DNA of 64,000 nucleotides. Source: Mesorhizobium sp. B2-8-5 (lineage in GTDB: Bacteria; Pseudomonadota; Alphaproteobacteria; Rhizobiales; Rhizobiaceae). The position numbers were made by a program, and so were the translations under genes. Where the stretch lies: positions 2,389,501-2,453,500 of the forward strand of contig NZ_CP083951.1 of the NCBI RefSeq assembly GCF_006440675.2. Direction: 5' to 3'. Of the stretch, positions 1 through 8,485 are shown in pieces. Position 1 is the stretch's first letter. The number at the start of each line of letters is the position of its first letter. The notes beneath the pieces were generated by a model that worked only from the letters and a program-made list of their open reading frames with translations, was not told where the DNA came from and did not search any database.

Positions 1-472
1 CCATATGCACCTGATGGAAGGCGTCCCACAGCCCGTCGGTGATCATCGAATCCTTGACGGTCCGGTCGCCCATGCGGATGCCGGCGCGGGCGCCGTGAAT
101 GAAATGCGGCGCCGAGGTCATCGAATCCTGCCCGCCGGCGATCACGCAATCGGCGTCGCCGCAGCGAATGGCCTGCGCGGCGAGATGGATCGACTTCTGG
201 CCGGCGCCGCAGACTTTGTTGACCGTCATCGCGGGGACGCTGACCGGCAGGCCTGCCTTGAGCGCGGCCTGTCGCGCCGGATTCTGCCCGGCGCCGCCGG
301 TCAGCACCTGGCCCATGATCACTTCGCTGACGGCATCGGGCGCGAGCTGCGTTGCCGTCAGCATCGCCTGGATAAGCTTCGCCCCCAGCTCCGCCGCCGA
401 AAGGCTGGCGAACGCGCCGTTCAGCTTGCCGATGGGAGTCCGCTTCGCGGCAACGATATGCACGGCATCCAT
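1..472 (-). CDS. Acetyl-CoA acetyltransferase (thiolase), N-terminal part, cut by window edge
   Basis: About 157 residues are visible, starting MDAVHIVAAKRTPIGKLNGA. This is the classic N-terminus of a degradative or biosynthetic thiolase that interconverts two acetyl-CoA and acetoacetyl-CoA. The nucleophile motif VNKVCGAGQKS, with the active-site Cys, is present near residue 90. GGCGGAGGAG lies just upstream of the ATG and fixes the start at 472. The gene is divergent from acetoacetyl-CoA synthetase, with a GntR-type palindrome between them. It would complete acetoacetate use by splitting the acetoacetyl-CoA made next door. The C-terminal half lies outside the window. Confidence 0.93.
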   Translation of the reverse strand, partial: MDAVHIVAAKRTPIGKLNGAFASLSAAELGAKLIQAMLTATQLAPDAVSEVIMGQVLTGGAGQNPARQAALKAGLPVSVPAMTVNKVCGAGQKSIHLAAQAIRCGDADCVIAGGQDSMTSAPHFIHGARAGIRMGDRTVKDSMITDGLWDAFHQVHM

Positions 473-517
473 AGTCTGCTCCTCCGCCAGCGCTGTCCAC
501 GTGGTCGCGATCGCAGC

Positions 518-545
518 TTGACATTCTGGTTATAACCAATAATCT
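518..545 (+). promoter_or_regulatory. Promoter with GntR-type operator in the spacer
   Basis: TTGACA (518-523) and TAATCT (540-545) are separated by 16 bases and fit a sigma-70-like promoter for the acetoacetyl-CoA synthetase operon. The perfect 12-bp palindrome TGGTTATAACCA (527-538) sits between them. The same core occurs at 6791-6802 in front of the sugar operon, and a GntR gene lies between the two. An operator inside the spacer suggests repression. The promoter boxes are my reading; the palindrome is directly visible. Confidence 0.7.
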
Positions 546-606
546 GAAACGCATCGGCAGGCAAGGCCGCGGTGTCGAGCCGAGCCTGCGTTGCGGGAGG
601 AAATCC

Positions 607-2553
607 ATGTCATCCGTGCTTTGGACGCCGGCGCCGGCCGCGTTCCAATCGTCCAACCTTGCGCGCTTTTCGATAGCCAACGGCTTCGACCCGCGCCACT
701 ACGAGACGCTGCATCGCTGGTCGGTCGGCGATCCTGGCGCGTTCTGGCGCGCGGTGTGGGATTTCGCCGAGGTCATCGGCGAGTCCGGCGCGATCGCCTT
801 CCTGCGCGACGACAATGCGCCGATGACCGGGAGCCGCTTCCTGCCGGGGGCATCGCTCAATCTTGCCGAAAACCTGCTGTGTGGCGACGGCGAGAGGGTC
901 GCAGTGATCGAGGCCGACGAGAGCGGCCATTTCCGGACCGTCACGCTTGCCGAATTGCGCCGGCTCGTGGCTAGAATGGCCGACGGCCTGCGCGCGGCCG
1001 GTATCGCCAAGGGCGATTGTGTCGGCGGCATCCTGCCCAATCGCGTTGAAGGTCTCGTCGCATTGCTGGCGACGCTTTCCGTCGGCGCCGTCTGGTCGTC
1101 CTGCTCGCCGGATTTCGGCGCCACCGCGATCGCCGACCGTCTTGGCCAGATCGGCGTCAAGGTGCTGTTCGCAGCATCTCGCTATCGCTATGCGGGCAAG
1201 GAGCACGACATCTCCGGCAGATTGGCCGAGATCGTCGCCGCGATGCCGACGGTGACGACGCTGGTGCTGACCGGCGAACCCGGCCTCAGGCCGGACTGCG
1301 CGGCAGATTGCGTTGCGTTCGACGATTTCGGCGGCGACGGCCCGCTGACCTTCGAGCGCGTGCCCTTCGACCATCCGGCCTATGTGCTCTACACCTCCGG
1401 CACGACTGGCGCGCCGAAGGCGATCGTCCATCGTACTGGCGGCGTTCTGCTCCAGCACCAGAAGGAGCACCTGCTGCACGGGGACGTCCGTCCGGGCGAC
1501 GTCATGAGCTGGTACACCAACGCCGCCTGGATGATGTATCACTGGCTGATCTCAGGCCTTGGCTGCGGGGCGACGGTAGTGCTCTATGACGGCGCGCCGA
1601 TCCTGAAATCGCCCGCTGGCCTCGATTCCAGTCCGCTCTGGACAATGGCGGAGCGCGCCAACGTTACGCATTTCGGCACCAGCCCGAAATATTTGGCCAC
1701 ACTCGCCGCCGAGAACTACGCACCGCGACGCCTGCACGATCTGTCGTCGCTGCGCTCGCTGCTCTCTGCCGGTGCGCCCGTTTCGCCCGGACAGTTCGAC
1801 TGGGTCTACGAGCATGTGAAGCGCGACATGATCTTTGCCTCCATGTCCGGCGGCACAGAGATCATCGGCTGCTTCCTGCTGGGGTCGCCGATTCACCCCG
1901 TGCGCCGGGGCGAGCTGACCGTGAAAGGGCTTGGCCTCGCGGTCGCCGTCATGGACGAGCGCAACGCGCCGGTCATCGGCAGGCAAGGCGATCTCGTCTG
2001 CACCGAGCCATTCCCGTCCATGCCGCTGACCTTCTGGGGCAAGGACGGCGACGCGCGCTATCACGCCACCTATTTCGCCGTCCGCCGCGAGATCTGGACG
2101 CATGGCGACGTCGCCGAAATAACGGCTTATGGCTCGGGGATCATCCACGGCCGCTCCGACACGACGCTGAAGCCCGGCGGCGTGCGCATTGGCACCGCCG
2201 AGATCTACGCGGCCTGCGAGAACTTCGCCGAGATCGAGGATTGCCTAGTCTTTGGGGCGCCGGTCGAGGGCGACGAAGAAATCGTGCTCTGCGTCAAACT
2301 CAATGACGGTTTTGAACTGACCCCCGAGCTTGCCGAGCAAATCCGCAGGGCGATCCGCGAAGCCGCGTCGCCGCGCCACGTGCCGCATCGCATCCACGCG
2401 GTGCAGGCCGTGCCTTACACGCTGAACGGCAAGCGCGTCGAGGGCGCCGCCCGCACCACGCTCGAAGGCCAGCCGGTCAAGAACATGGCTTCGCTCGCCA
2501 ATCCGGCATGTCTCGAGGAATACCGCGCGCTCGACCGGAGCAAGGCGGCATGA
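607..2553 (+). CDS. Acetoacetate--CoA ligase (acetoacetyl-CoA synthetase)
   Basis: A 648-residue ANL-superfamily adenylate-forming enzyme, the usual length for acetoacetyl-CoA synthetase (about 650). Visible motifs are the P-loop-like LYTSGTTGAPKAIVH near residue 260, HGRSDTTLKPGGVRIG near 515 (adenylation A8 region) and the C-terminal catalytic lysine in TLNGKRVEG. The N-terminus, with FSIANGFDPRHYETLHRWSV, resembles the short N-terminal domain of the ACS/AACS branch. It activates acetoacetate with ATP and CoA in the cytosol. GGGAGG lies 6 bases before the ATG. Its stop overlaps the next start (ATGA), so it heads a translationally coupled operon. Confidence 0.93.
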   Translation: MSSVLWTPAPAAFQSSNLARFSIANGFDPRHYETLHRWSVGDPGAFWRAVWDFAEVIGESGAIAFLRDDNAPMTGSRFLPGASLNLAENLLCGDGERVAVIEADESGHFRTVTLAELRRLVARMADGLRAAGIAKGDCVGGILPNRVEGLVALLATLSVGAVWSSCSPDFGATAIADRLGQIGVKVLFAASRYRYAGKEHDISGRLAEIVAAMPTVTTLVLTGEPGLRPDCAADCVAFDDFGGDGPLTFERVPFDHPAYVLYTSGTTGAPKAIVHRTGGVLLQHQKEHLLHGDVRPGDVMSWYTNAAWMMYHWLISGLGCGATVVLYDGAPILKSPAGLDSSPLWTMAERANVTHFGTSPKYLATLAAENYAPRRLHDLSSLRSLLSAGAPVSPGQFDWVYEHVKRDMIFASMSGGTEIIGCFLLGSPIHPVRRGELTVKGLGLAVAVMDERNAPVIGRQGDLVCTEPFPSMPLTFWGKDGDARYHATYFAVRREIWTHGDVAEITAYGSGIIHGRSDTTLKPGGVRIGTAEIYAACENFAEIEDCLVFGAPVEGDEEIVLCVKLNDGFELTPELAEQIRRAIREAASPRHVPHRIHAVQAVPYTLNGKRVEGAARTTLEGQPVKNMASLANPACLEEYRALDRSKAA

Positions 2554-3701
2554 GCCGATCAAAAGGATCAATCGTCGGCATCGGCGAACTGAAGCCGCAA
2601 CGTCTGACCCGCGGCGTGACGACGCTGGAGATGATCGCTGAGGTCTCGCGCCTGGCGGTGCTCGATGCGGGCTTGGAGCCGGGCGCGATCGACGGGCTGC
2701 TGGTCGGGCCGCAGGTTGGCGAGACGCCGCAGCATGTCCCGGCAACCATCGCCGAATATCTGGGGTTGGCGCCGAACATGGCCAATGTCGTCGATCTCGG
2801 CGGCGCGTCCGGCGCCGGCATGGTCTGGCGCGCGGCGGCCGCGATCGAGGCCGGCATGTGCGAGACGGTGCTGTGCGTGCTCGCCAACAACCGAGAGGAG
2901 GCAGCACCCCGCTCGCCCAATCGCAATCCGATCCGCGAGTTCGACGTGCCCTTCGGCGCCTCGGGCGCCAACATCTCCTACGCGCTGCTGATGCAGGCGC
3001 ATATGGCGGAATACGGCTCGACCGCGCGGGACTTCGCCATGATCGCCGCGGCGGCGCGCGCCAACGCGCAGCTCAATCCCGACGCCATCTTTTTCGGCAA
3101 GCCTGCCGATGTGGAAGCGGTGCTGGCGTCGCCGATGATCGCCTCTCCGCTGCATCTTCTCGAAATCGTCATGCCGGTCGCCGGCGGTGAAGCGGTCGTC
3201 GTCACGTCTGCCAAGCGCGCGCGGTCGTTGCGCAAGCTGCCCGTGCATCTGTTCGGCGCCGGCGAGAAGGTCACGCATCGCGCCGTGAGCCAGGCGCCGA
3301 GCCTGACCTCCGGTCCGCTGAAGGGCGCCATGGCCCGGGCCTTCGCGCAGTCCGGCACGCATGCCGACGAGATGCATCTTCTGTCGCTCTACGATTGCTA
3401 CACGATCATGGTCGCGACGACGATCGAGGATGCCGGCCTCTGCGCACCGGGCCAGTTCGGCGCGTGGCTCGGCGACCGCGACCTTTCCCACAAGGGTGAC
3501 AAGCCGCTGAACACGCATGGCGGCCAGCTTGGCTTCGGCCAGCCCGATCTCGCCGGCGGCATGACCCATGTCGTCGAGGCGGCGCGCCAGCTGCGCGGCG
3601 AGGCGGGCGAACGCCAGATCGGCGAGGCCGGGCTCGCGCTGGTCACCGGCAATGGCGCGACGATGAGCGAAGCCACAGCGCTCGTGCTGGGAGCCGCCTG
3701 A
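2550..3701 (+). CDS. Thiolase-like protein (SCP-x/lipid-transfer type) without the nucleophilic Cys
   Basis: A 383-residue thiolase-fold protein of the kind that pairs with DUF35 proteins. The start at 2550 overlaps the previous stop; an upstream in-frame ATG at 2508 lies inside the synthetase and is less likely. At the place of the catalytic Cys the sequence reads VVDLGGASGAGM, with no Cys. The later NTHGGQLGFGQPDLAGG block keeps the conserved His. In the family, such members act with a Zn-ribbon/OB-fold partner and often bind or cleave acyl-CoAs through non-classical chemistry. Which reaction it performs here cannot be read from the sequence. Confidence 0.85.
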   Translation: MSRSKGSIVGIGELKPQRLTRGVTTLEMIAEVSRLAVLDAGLEPGAIDGLLVGPQVGETPQHVPATIAEYLGLAPNMANVVDLGGASGAGMVWRAAAAIEAGMCETVLCVLANNREEAAPRSPNRNPIREFDVPFGASGANISYALLMQAHMAEYGSTARDFAMIAAAARANAQLNPDAIFFGKPADVEAVLASPMIASPLHLLEIVMPVAGGEAVVVTSAKRARSLRKLPVHLFGAGEKVTHRAVSQAPSLTSGPLKGAMARAFAQSGTHADEMHLLSLYDCYTIMVATTIEDAGLCAPGQFGAWLGDRDLSHKGDKPLNTHGGQLGFGQPDLAGGMTHVVEAARQLRGEAGERQIGEAGLALVTGNGATMSEATALVLGAA

Positions 3702-4141
3702 TGTCTGTCGATTTGAGCACGCTTAAGACCGCCGGCCCAACGATCACCGCGCTGACCAAGCCGTTCTGGGATGCCGCCGCCGAAGGCCGGCTGACCATCC
3801 AGCACTGCGAGGATTGCGGCAAGGCTGTCTTTTACCCGCGCCCGATCTGCCCGCATTGCTGGAGCGGGCGTCTGGTTTGGAAGGACGCATCGGGCAGGGG
3901 ACGGCTGAAATCCTTTTCGGAAGTGCACAAGCCAGGGCATCCCGGCTGGCTGCCGGCGGCACCCTACGTGGTCGGTCTGGTCGAGTTGGCCGAAGGCCCG
4001 ACGATACTGAGCTTCATCCTGCCCGGCACACGGCCGCGACAGGTCGGGGCCATGCTCCGGCTTGCGCCCACAGCCATCGGTGGCCGCGTCCTGCCGGCCT
4101 TCAAACCAGTCGAACCCGGAGCAGAGGAGAAGCCGCAATGA
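3701..4141 (+). CDS. Zn-ribbon/OB-fold acyl-CoA-binding protein (DUF35 family)
   Basis: A 146-residue protein with an N-terminal helix, a rubredoxin-like zinc ribbon (CEDCGKAVFYPRPICPHCW, about residues 32-50) and a C-terminal OB-fold region. This is the standard partner of thiolase-like proteins, and complexes of the two are known in steroid side-chain and polyketide-type systems. It starts TGATG, overlapping the thiolase stop by one base, so a 1:1 complex with that protein is likely. The gene ends overlapping the MaoC start. Confidence 0.88.
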   Translation: MSVDLSTLKTAGPTITALTKPFWDAAAEGRLTIQHCEDCGKAVFYPRPICPHCWSGRLVWKDASGRGRLKSFSEVHKPGHPGWLPAAPYVVGLVELAEGPTILSFILPGTRPRQVGAMLRLAPTAIGGRVLPAFKPVEPGAEEKPQ

Positions 4142-4590
4142 GCACCGAGACGAAAGACGGTTGGGTGGGTGTCGTGAAGGGCCGCCCGCAGGTAGGTGCC
4201 TTCGCCGAGCGCACGCGCCGCACGAAGATGAGCGACATCGAGGCCTTCACCGACATCACCGGCGACCGCAATCCGCTGCATTACGATCGCGCGCTGGCCG
4301 AGAAGTCGGTGTTCGGCAAGCTGATCGTCCAGGGCGGCGTCACGTCTGGTATTCTCAATGCGCTGGTGGCTGAGGATCTGCCCGGCCCAGGAACCGTGTT
4401 CCTCGAAGTGGCCTGGAAGTTCGTCAAGGCCGTCGGCGTTGACGAGGAGATCACCGGACGCGTGGAGGTCAAGGAAGTGCGGCACGACAAGCCGATCTGC
4501 AAGATCGAGACGAGCGTGCGCAATGGCCAGGGCGAGCTTTGCCTCACCGGCACGGCCACGGTCTTCACCGTGCCGCTGCAAAGCGCATGA
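4138..4590 (+). CDS. MaoC-like (R)-specific enoyl-CoA hydratase/dehydratase
   Basis: A 150-residue single hot-dog domain. The catalytic stretch FTDITGDRNPLHYDRALAEK (about residues 36-55) contains the Asp/His dyad of MaoC hydratases, followed by VQGGVTSGILNAL. Family members hydrate or dehydrate short acyl-CoAs. Its ATG overlaps the DUF35 stop (ATGA), and its own stop overlaps the MFS start, giving a tightly coupled five-gene run. Together with the thiolase-like/DUF35 pair it could remodel an acyl-CoA before thiolysis. The substrate is not known. Confidence 0.9.
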   Translation: MSTETKDGWVGVVKGRPQVGAFAERTRRTKMSDIEAFTDITGDRNPLHYDRALAEKSVFGKLIVQGGVTSGILNALVAEDLPGPGTVFLEVAWKFVKAVGVDEEITGRVEVKEVRHDKPICKIETSVRNGQGELCLTGTATVFTVPLQSA

Positions 4591-5831
4591 GCACGGTCGG
4601 CGGCGGTCGGATTGGCGTGGCGTCCGACAGCGAGCGCTGGCGGGTGCTGTCGCTGCTTTGCCTGGCGGTCGTCCTGTCGCTGACCACCTGGTTTTCGGCC
4701 ACCGCGATCCTTCCCGAACTGAAGCGGGAGCTGGCACTGGGCGCGAGCGCCGAGGCCTGGCTGACCAATGGCGTCCAGGTCGGTTTCGTCCTCGGCGCGC
4801 TGGCGGCGAGCTTTGTCAACCTCCCCGATCTTGTGCGGCTCGGCCGCCTGATGGCAGTGGCGGCGCTGGTGGCCGCGCTCGCCAACGCAAGCCTGCTGCT
4901 TCATCTTGGGCCGGGCGGCGTGATTGCCGCCCGCATTGTCACCGGTGTGGCACTCGCAGGCGTCTATCCGCCGGCACTGAAGCTGGTCGCCACCTGGTTC
5001 ACCCGCGACCGGGGCCTTGCGCTCGGCGCGGTCATCGGCGCGCTCACCATCGGCTCGGCGCTGCCGCATCTCTTCCGCGCCGTCTCGACCGCGCTCGACT
5101 GGCGGCCGGTGGTCGCCGCCGCCAGCGTGGCGACGGCGGCAGGCGCGCTGCTGTTCCTACTGTTCGCCAAGGAAGGCCCTTATCCCTTCGGCAAGGCTAT
5201 CTTCGAGCCCTCGCGCATCGGCCAGGTGTTTCGCGAAAAGCCGTTGCTGCTCGCCAATCTCGGCTATCTCGGTCACATGTGGGAGCTCTACGCCATGTGG
5301 GCATGGCTGCTTGCCTATACGCGGGCGGCCTTCGACGCGCAGGCGATCGGCACGGCGGCTGCCGCTTCGCTCTCGACCTTCTTCGTCGTCGCGTCCGGCA
5401 TTCTCGGCTGCCTGCTCGGCGGCTATCTTTCGGACCGCGTCGGCCGCACGGCGACCACCGCCGGCATGATGATCGTGTCGGGCGGCTGCGCATTGCTGAT
5501 GGGCTTCCTTTTCACCGGTCCGCTCTGGCTGTTCATGCTGGTGGCTATCGTCTGGGGCGTTTCGGTGATCGGCGATTCGGCGCAGTTTTCCGCCGCCGTC
5601 ACCGAGCTTGCCGACCGCCGCTTCGTCGGCACAGCGCTCTCGGTGCAACTGGGCGCCGGTTTCGCGCTGACGGTGCTCGCCATCTGGCTGACGCCGCGCT
5701 TCGCCGACTTCATGGGCGGCTGGCGCTGGGCCTTCCTGCTGTTGGTTCCCGGACCGCTGCTGGGAGCAGCCGCGATGCTATGGTTGCGAAACTTGCCGGA
5801 GAGCGAGAAAATGGCTGGCGGGCTCCGTTAG
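4587..5831 (+). CDS. MFS transporter
   Basis: A 414-residue membrane protein with about 12 hydrophobic segments and the MFS loop motif GGYLSDRVGRTATT in the middle. The start at 4587 overlaps the MaoC stop; an upstream in-frame ATG lies inside MaoC. It is the last gene of the acetoacetate operon, about 70 bases before the GntR gene. It probably moves a small organic acid or a related intermediate of this pathway across the inner membrane, but the direction and substrate cannot be derived. Confidence 0.88.
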   Translation: MSTVGGGRIGVASDSERWRVLSLLCLAVVLSLTTWFSATAILPELKRELALGASAEAWLTNGVQVGFVLGALAASFVNLPDLVRLGRLMAVAALVAALANASLLLHLGPGGVIAARIVTGVALAGVYPPALKLVATWFTRDRGLALGAVIGALTIGSALPHLFRAVSTALDWRPVVAAASVATAAGALLFLLFAKEGPYPFGKAIFEPSRIGQVFREKPLLLANLGYLGHMWELYAMWAWLLAYTRAAFDAQAIGTAAAASLSTFFVVASGILGCLLGGYLSDRVGRTATTAGMMIVSGGCALLMGFLFTGPLWLFMLVAIVWGVSVIGDSAQFSAAVTELADRRFVGTALSVQLGAGFALTVLAIWLTPRFADFMGGWRWAFLLLVPGPLLGAAAMLWLRNLPESEKMAGGLR

Positions 5832-5900
5832 GAGCCGCTGCTGCGCGTTGAATCGCGGCAAACATTCATACCGGGCGGTTTGCCCGCAGCCTGAAGACCG

Positions 5901-6758
5901 ATGATGGAACAAGCAACCAGAATGCGCGGGCGTCCTCGTTACGACCAGGAAGATGCCGAGGCGGCCGAGGCTTTCCGCTCGATCGGCTCCAAGGTCAAGC
6001 TCAACCGCGACGAGGCCGCACCCCTCTGGGTGCAGTTGCGCAACCAGGTCGAGGAAGCGATCAACACCGGCCTGCTGGCCGCCAATTCGCGCATTCCCTC
6101 CGAACAGGCGCTTTGCGATTTCTTCGGCGTCTCGCGCCCTGTCGTGCGCGCTGCGATCGGCTCGCTTTCCAACGAAGGGCGCATCATCAAGATGCCGCGC
6201 AAGGGCATGTTCGTCGCGGCACCCCGCGAGCATGTCGACTTCATGACCGCCAATCTCGGTGTGTTCGACGACCTGACCGCCAAAGGCCACAAGGTCTCGA
6301 CCCGCACGCTGGGGATCTACCGCTGCCCGCCGAACGAGAAGGAGTCGAAGGTTTTCGGCATTCCCGCCAATGGCAGCGTGGTCCGCATCAGCCGCGTCTA
6401 CATGACCGACGGCGCGCCGATCACCATGACGCGCATCAGCCTGCCGGGACATCGGGTACCGGGCCTGGAGAACATCCTGTCGGAAAACCAGTCGATCTTC
6501 GGCACCATCCGCGCCGTCTTCGGCCTGACCGTGAAGCGCGCCGACCGCTGGCTGCGCGCCGCCCTGCCCACCAAGGAAGAGGCCGATGAGATGGGCGTCG
6601 CCGCCAACACGCCGCTGATCGAGATCGAGTCGATCGCTTATGACGCCGACGGCGCCGCGCTCGAATATTATGAGGCCTTCTACAACTCCTCCGTGGCTCG
6701 CATCCACATGGCGGTCGAGCAGCCTTCGGCGACGGTGAATGGCGTCGACCGCACCTGA
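5901..6758 (+). CDS. GntR-family (HutC/UTRA) transcriptional regulator
   Basis: 285 residues. A winged HTH (about residues 33-105) contains PLWVQLRNQVEEAI, RIPSEQALCDFFGVSRP and GRIIKMPRKGMFVA. A UTRA-type ligand domain follows, with PGLENILSENQSIF and PLIEIESIAYDADG. UTRA domains usually bind a sugar phosphate or other small effector and release DNA. The gene lies between the two operons that carry the TGGTTATAACCA palindrome, and its orientation matches both. It is probably the local repressor of both and may be co-transcribed with the first. ATGs at 5901 and 5904 are both possible starts. Confidence 0.9.
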   Translation: MMEQATRMRGRPRYDQEDAEAAEAFRSIGSKVKLNRDEAAPLWVQLRNQVEEAINTGLLAANSRIPSEQALCDFFGVSRPVVRAAIGSLSNEGRIIKMPRKGMFVAAPREHVDFMTANLGVFDDLTAKGHKVSTRTLGIYRCPPNEKESKVFGIPANGSVVRISRVYMTDGAPITMTRISLPGHRVPGLENILSENQSIFGTIRAVFGLTVKRADRWLRAALPTKEEADEMGVAANTPLIEIESIAYDADGAALEYYEAFYNSSVARIHMAVEQPSATVNGVDRT

Positions 6759-6789
6759 TCATGGATCATTCAAAAAAGATTGCTGTTTT

Positions 6790-6833
6790 CTGGTTATAAC
6801 CAGATTGACGGACCCCGGAAGCTTCTGTAACGT
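6790..6833 (+). promoter_or_regulatory. GntR-type operator and promoter of the sugar operon
   Basis: A perfect 14-bp palindrome CTGGTTATAACCAG (6790-6803) repeats the core found at 527-538. It is followed at once by TTGACG (6805-6810), 17 bases and TAACGT (6828-6833), a plausible sigma-70-type promoter for the gene starting at 6960. The leader to the start codon is about 120 bases and includes a GGAGG just before the ATG. A bound dimer next to the -35 box should block polymerase. Confidence 0.72.
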
Positions 6834-6959
6834 GCTCGCCATGGGGTCGGGAGGAGCCTGACCCCGGAGGCATTATCAGGACCGGTCGGCTTGCGGCGCT
6901 GCCTCGGCGGCGAGGGCGAATGTTGCCCGCGCTCGAGCCTGTCCTGATGGAGGACGTGC

Positions 6960-7736
6960 ATGGATTACCGGTCGCAATTCGACCTGACGGGCGAGGTCGC
7001 CGTCGTCACCGGCGGCGCCAGCGGCATCGGCTTGGAGGCCGCTAAGGCGCTCGGAACTTGCGGCGCGAATATCGTCCTGCTCGACATGAATGCGGATGGG
7101 CTGAAGGCCGGCGCCGAGGCGCTCGAGTCCGCCGGTGTCGTAAGCGTCGATGGCCGCGTGCTCGACGTCACCAATCCGGAAGCCGTCGAGGCGATGGCTG
7201 CCAAGGTCGTAGCTGACTTCGGCAAGGTCGATATCCTGGTCAACAGCGCCGGCATCGCGCGCCTCAACACCGCGCTCGACACGCCGGACGAGGAATGGCG
7301 CCTGGTGATGGATGTCAACGTCAACGGCGTCTACTGGGCCTCGCGCGCCTTCGGCCGCTCGATGGTCGACCGCAACAAGGGTTCCATCGTCAATCTCGGC
7401 TCGATGTCGGGCCTGATCATCAACCGCCCGCAGACGGCGCCGTCCTACATGGTGAGCAAGGGCGCCGTGCACATGATGACCAAGGCGCTCGCGGTCGAGT
7501 GGGCGAAATCGGGCGTGCGCGTCAACGCGCTGGCCCCGGGTTACGTTGGCACCGAGATGACGCTGAAGATGCGCGAGCGTCCCGAACTCTTCAACACCTG
7601 GATCGACATGACGCCGATGGGCCGGCTGGGTACGCCGAAGGAGATCGCCTCGGCGATCCTGTTCCTGGCCTCACCGGCCTCGAGCTACGTCACCGGCGCG
7701 ATCCTGTCGATCGATGGCGGTTACACGGCCTGGTAA
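6960..7736 (+). CDS. SDR-family oxidoreductase
   Basis: A 258-residue classical short-chain dehydrogenase. It has the cofactor motif TGGASGIG (residues about 17-24), NSAGIA, and the catalytic Ser/Tyr/Lys in SMSGLIINRPQTAPSYMVSK. An acidic residue after the second strand (LLDMN) points to NAD rather than NADP. It heads the eight-gene transport and catabolic operon behind the second operator. It probably oxidises a polyol or sugar hydroxyl before phosphorylation or cleavage. The exact substrate is unknown. Confidence 0.9.
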   Translation: MDYRSQFDLTGEVAVVTGGASGIGLEAAKALGTCGANIVLLDMNADGLKAGAEALESAGVVSVDGRVLDVTNPEAVEAMAAKVVADFGKVDILVNSAGIARLNTALDTPDEEWRLVMDVNVNGVYWASRAFGRSMVDRNKGSIVNLGSMSGLIINRPQTAPSYMVSKGAVHMMTKALAVEWAKSGVRVNALAPGYVGTEMTLKMRERPELFNTWIDMTPMGRLGTPKEIASAILFLASPASSYVTGAILSIDGGYTAW

Positions 7737-7763
7737 TTGGCCTCGCAAGGATTGGTATATCGC

Positions 7764-8423
7764 ATGACCGTTTCGGATCTAGAGGCGCGCCAGGCCATCA
7801 TCGATGCCTGCATCCAGATGAACGCGCTGGGCATCAACCAGGGCACATCCGGCAACATCAGCCGGCGCCATGGCGACGGCATGCTGATCTCGCCGACCAG
7901 CACGCCCTATGACACGCTGCAGCCGGAAGACATCGTCTTCATGGGCTGGGATGGCGAGGTCGACGGCCGCCTGCCGCCGTCCAGCGAATGGCGCTTCCAT
8001 TTCGACGTCATGAAGGCGCGGCCCGAGGTCAACGCCGTCGTCCACGCCCATCCGACCTACTGCACCACGATCGCCATCATGGGCAGGAAAATACCGGCGA
8101 TCCATTACATGGTCGCGGTCGGCGGCGGCAGCGACATACGCTGCGCGCCCTACGCCACCTTCGGCACGGCCGAGCTTTCGGCGCATGCCGTGGAGGCGCT
8201 GCGCGACCGCAAGGCCTGCCTGCTTGCCCAGCACGGCATGATCGCTGTCGGATCGAGCCTCGCTCAGGCCATGTGGCTTGCCGTCGAGGTCGAGACGCTG
8301 GCGCGCCAGTATCACGGCGCCCTGCAGATCGGAGAGCCGCCGGTGCTGTCCGACGAGGAGATCGAAAACGTCATCAAGCGCATGGCGAGCTACGGTCTGC
8401 GCGGCGAGGAGGCCGCCGCCTGA
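7764..8423 (+). CDS. Class II aldolase/adducin-type protein (sugar-phosphate aldolase or epimerase)
   Basis: 219 residues of the L-fuculose/L-ribulose phosphate aldolase-epimerase family, which uses a metal ion. Seen are NQGTSGNISRR (phosphate-binding loop), SSEWRFHFD (catalytic Glu), HAHPTYCTTIAI (metal-binding His pair) and AQHGMIAVG (third His). A TTG at 7737 gives a longer frame, but ATG at 7764 better matches family starts. With the PfkB kinase downstream it suggests cleavage or decarboxylation of a phosphorylated ketose or sugar acid. Confidence 0.88.
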   Translation: MTVSDLEARQAIIDACIQMNALGINQGTSGNISRRHGDGMLISPTSTPYDTLQPEDIVFMGWDGEVDGRLPPSSEWRFHFDVMKARPEVNAVVHAHPTYCTTIAIMGRKIPAIHYMVAVGGGSDIRCAPYATFGTAELSAHAVEALRDRKACLLAQHGMIAVGSSLAQAMWLAVEVETLARQYHGALQIGEPPVLSDEEIENVIKRMASYGLRGEEAAA

Positions 8424-8485
8424 GCGGCGGCCATCAGGCAGAATCCTCCGGAAGGCCCGGAGCGATCAAGAAGGGAGGAAATGAA

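Noticed and set aside
610..1542. Long minus-strand frames opposite acetoacetyl-CoA synthetase
   Set aside because: They are Arg/His/Gly-rich shadows typical of high-GC DNA; the plus strand encodes a clear enzyme.
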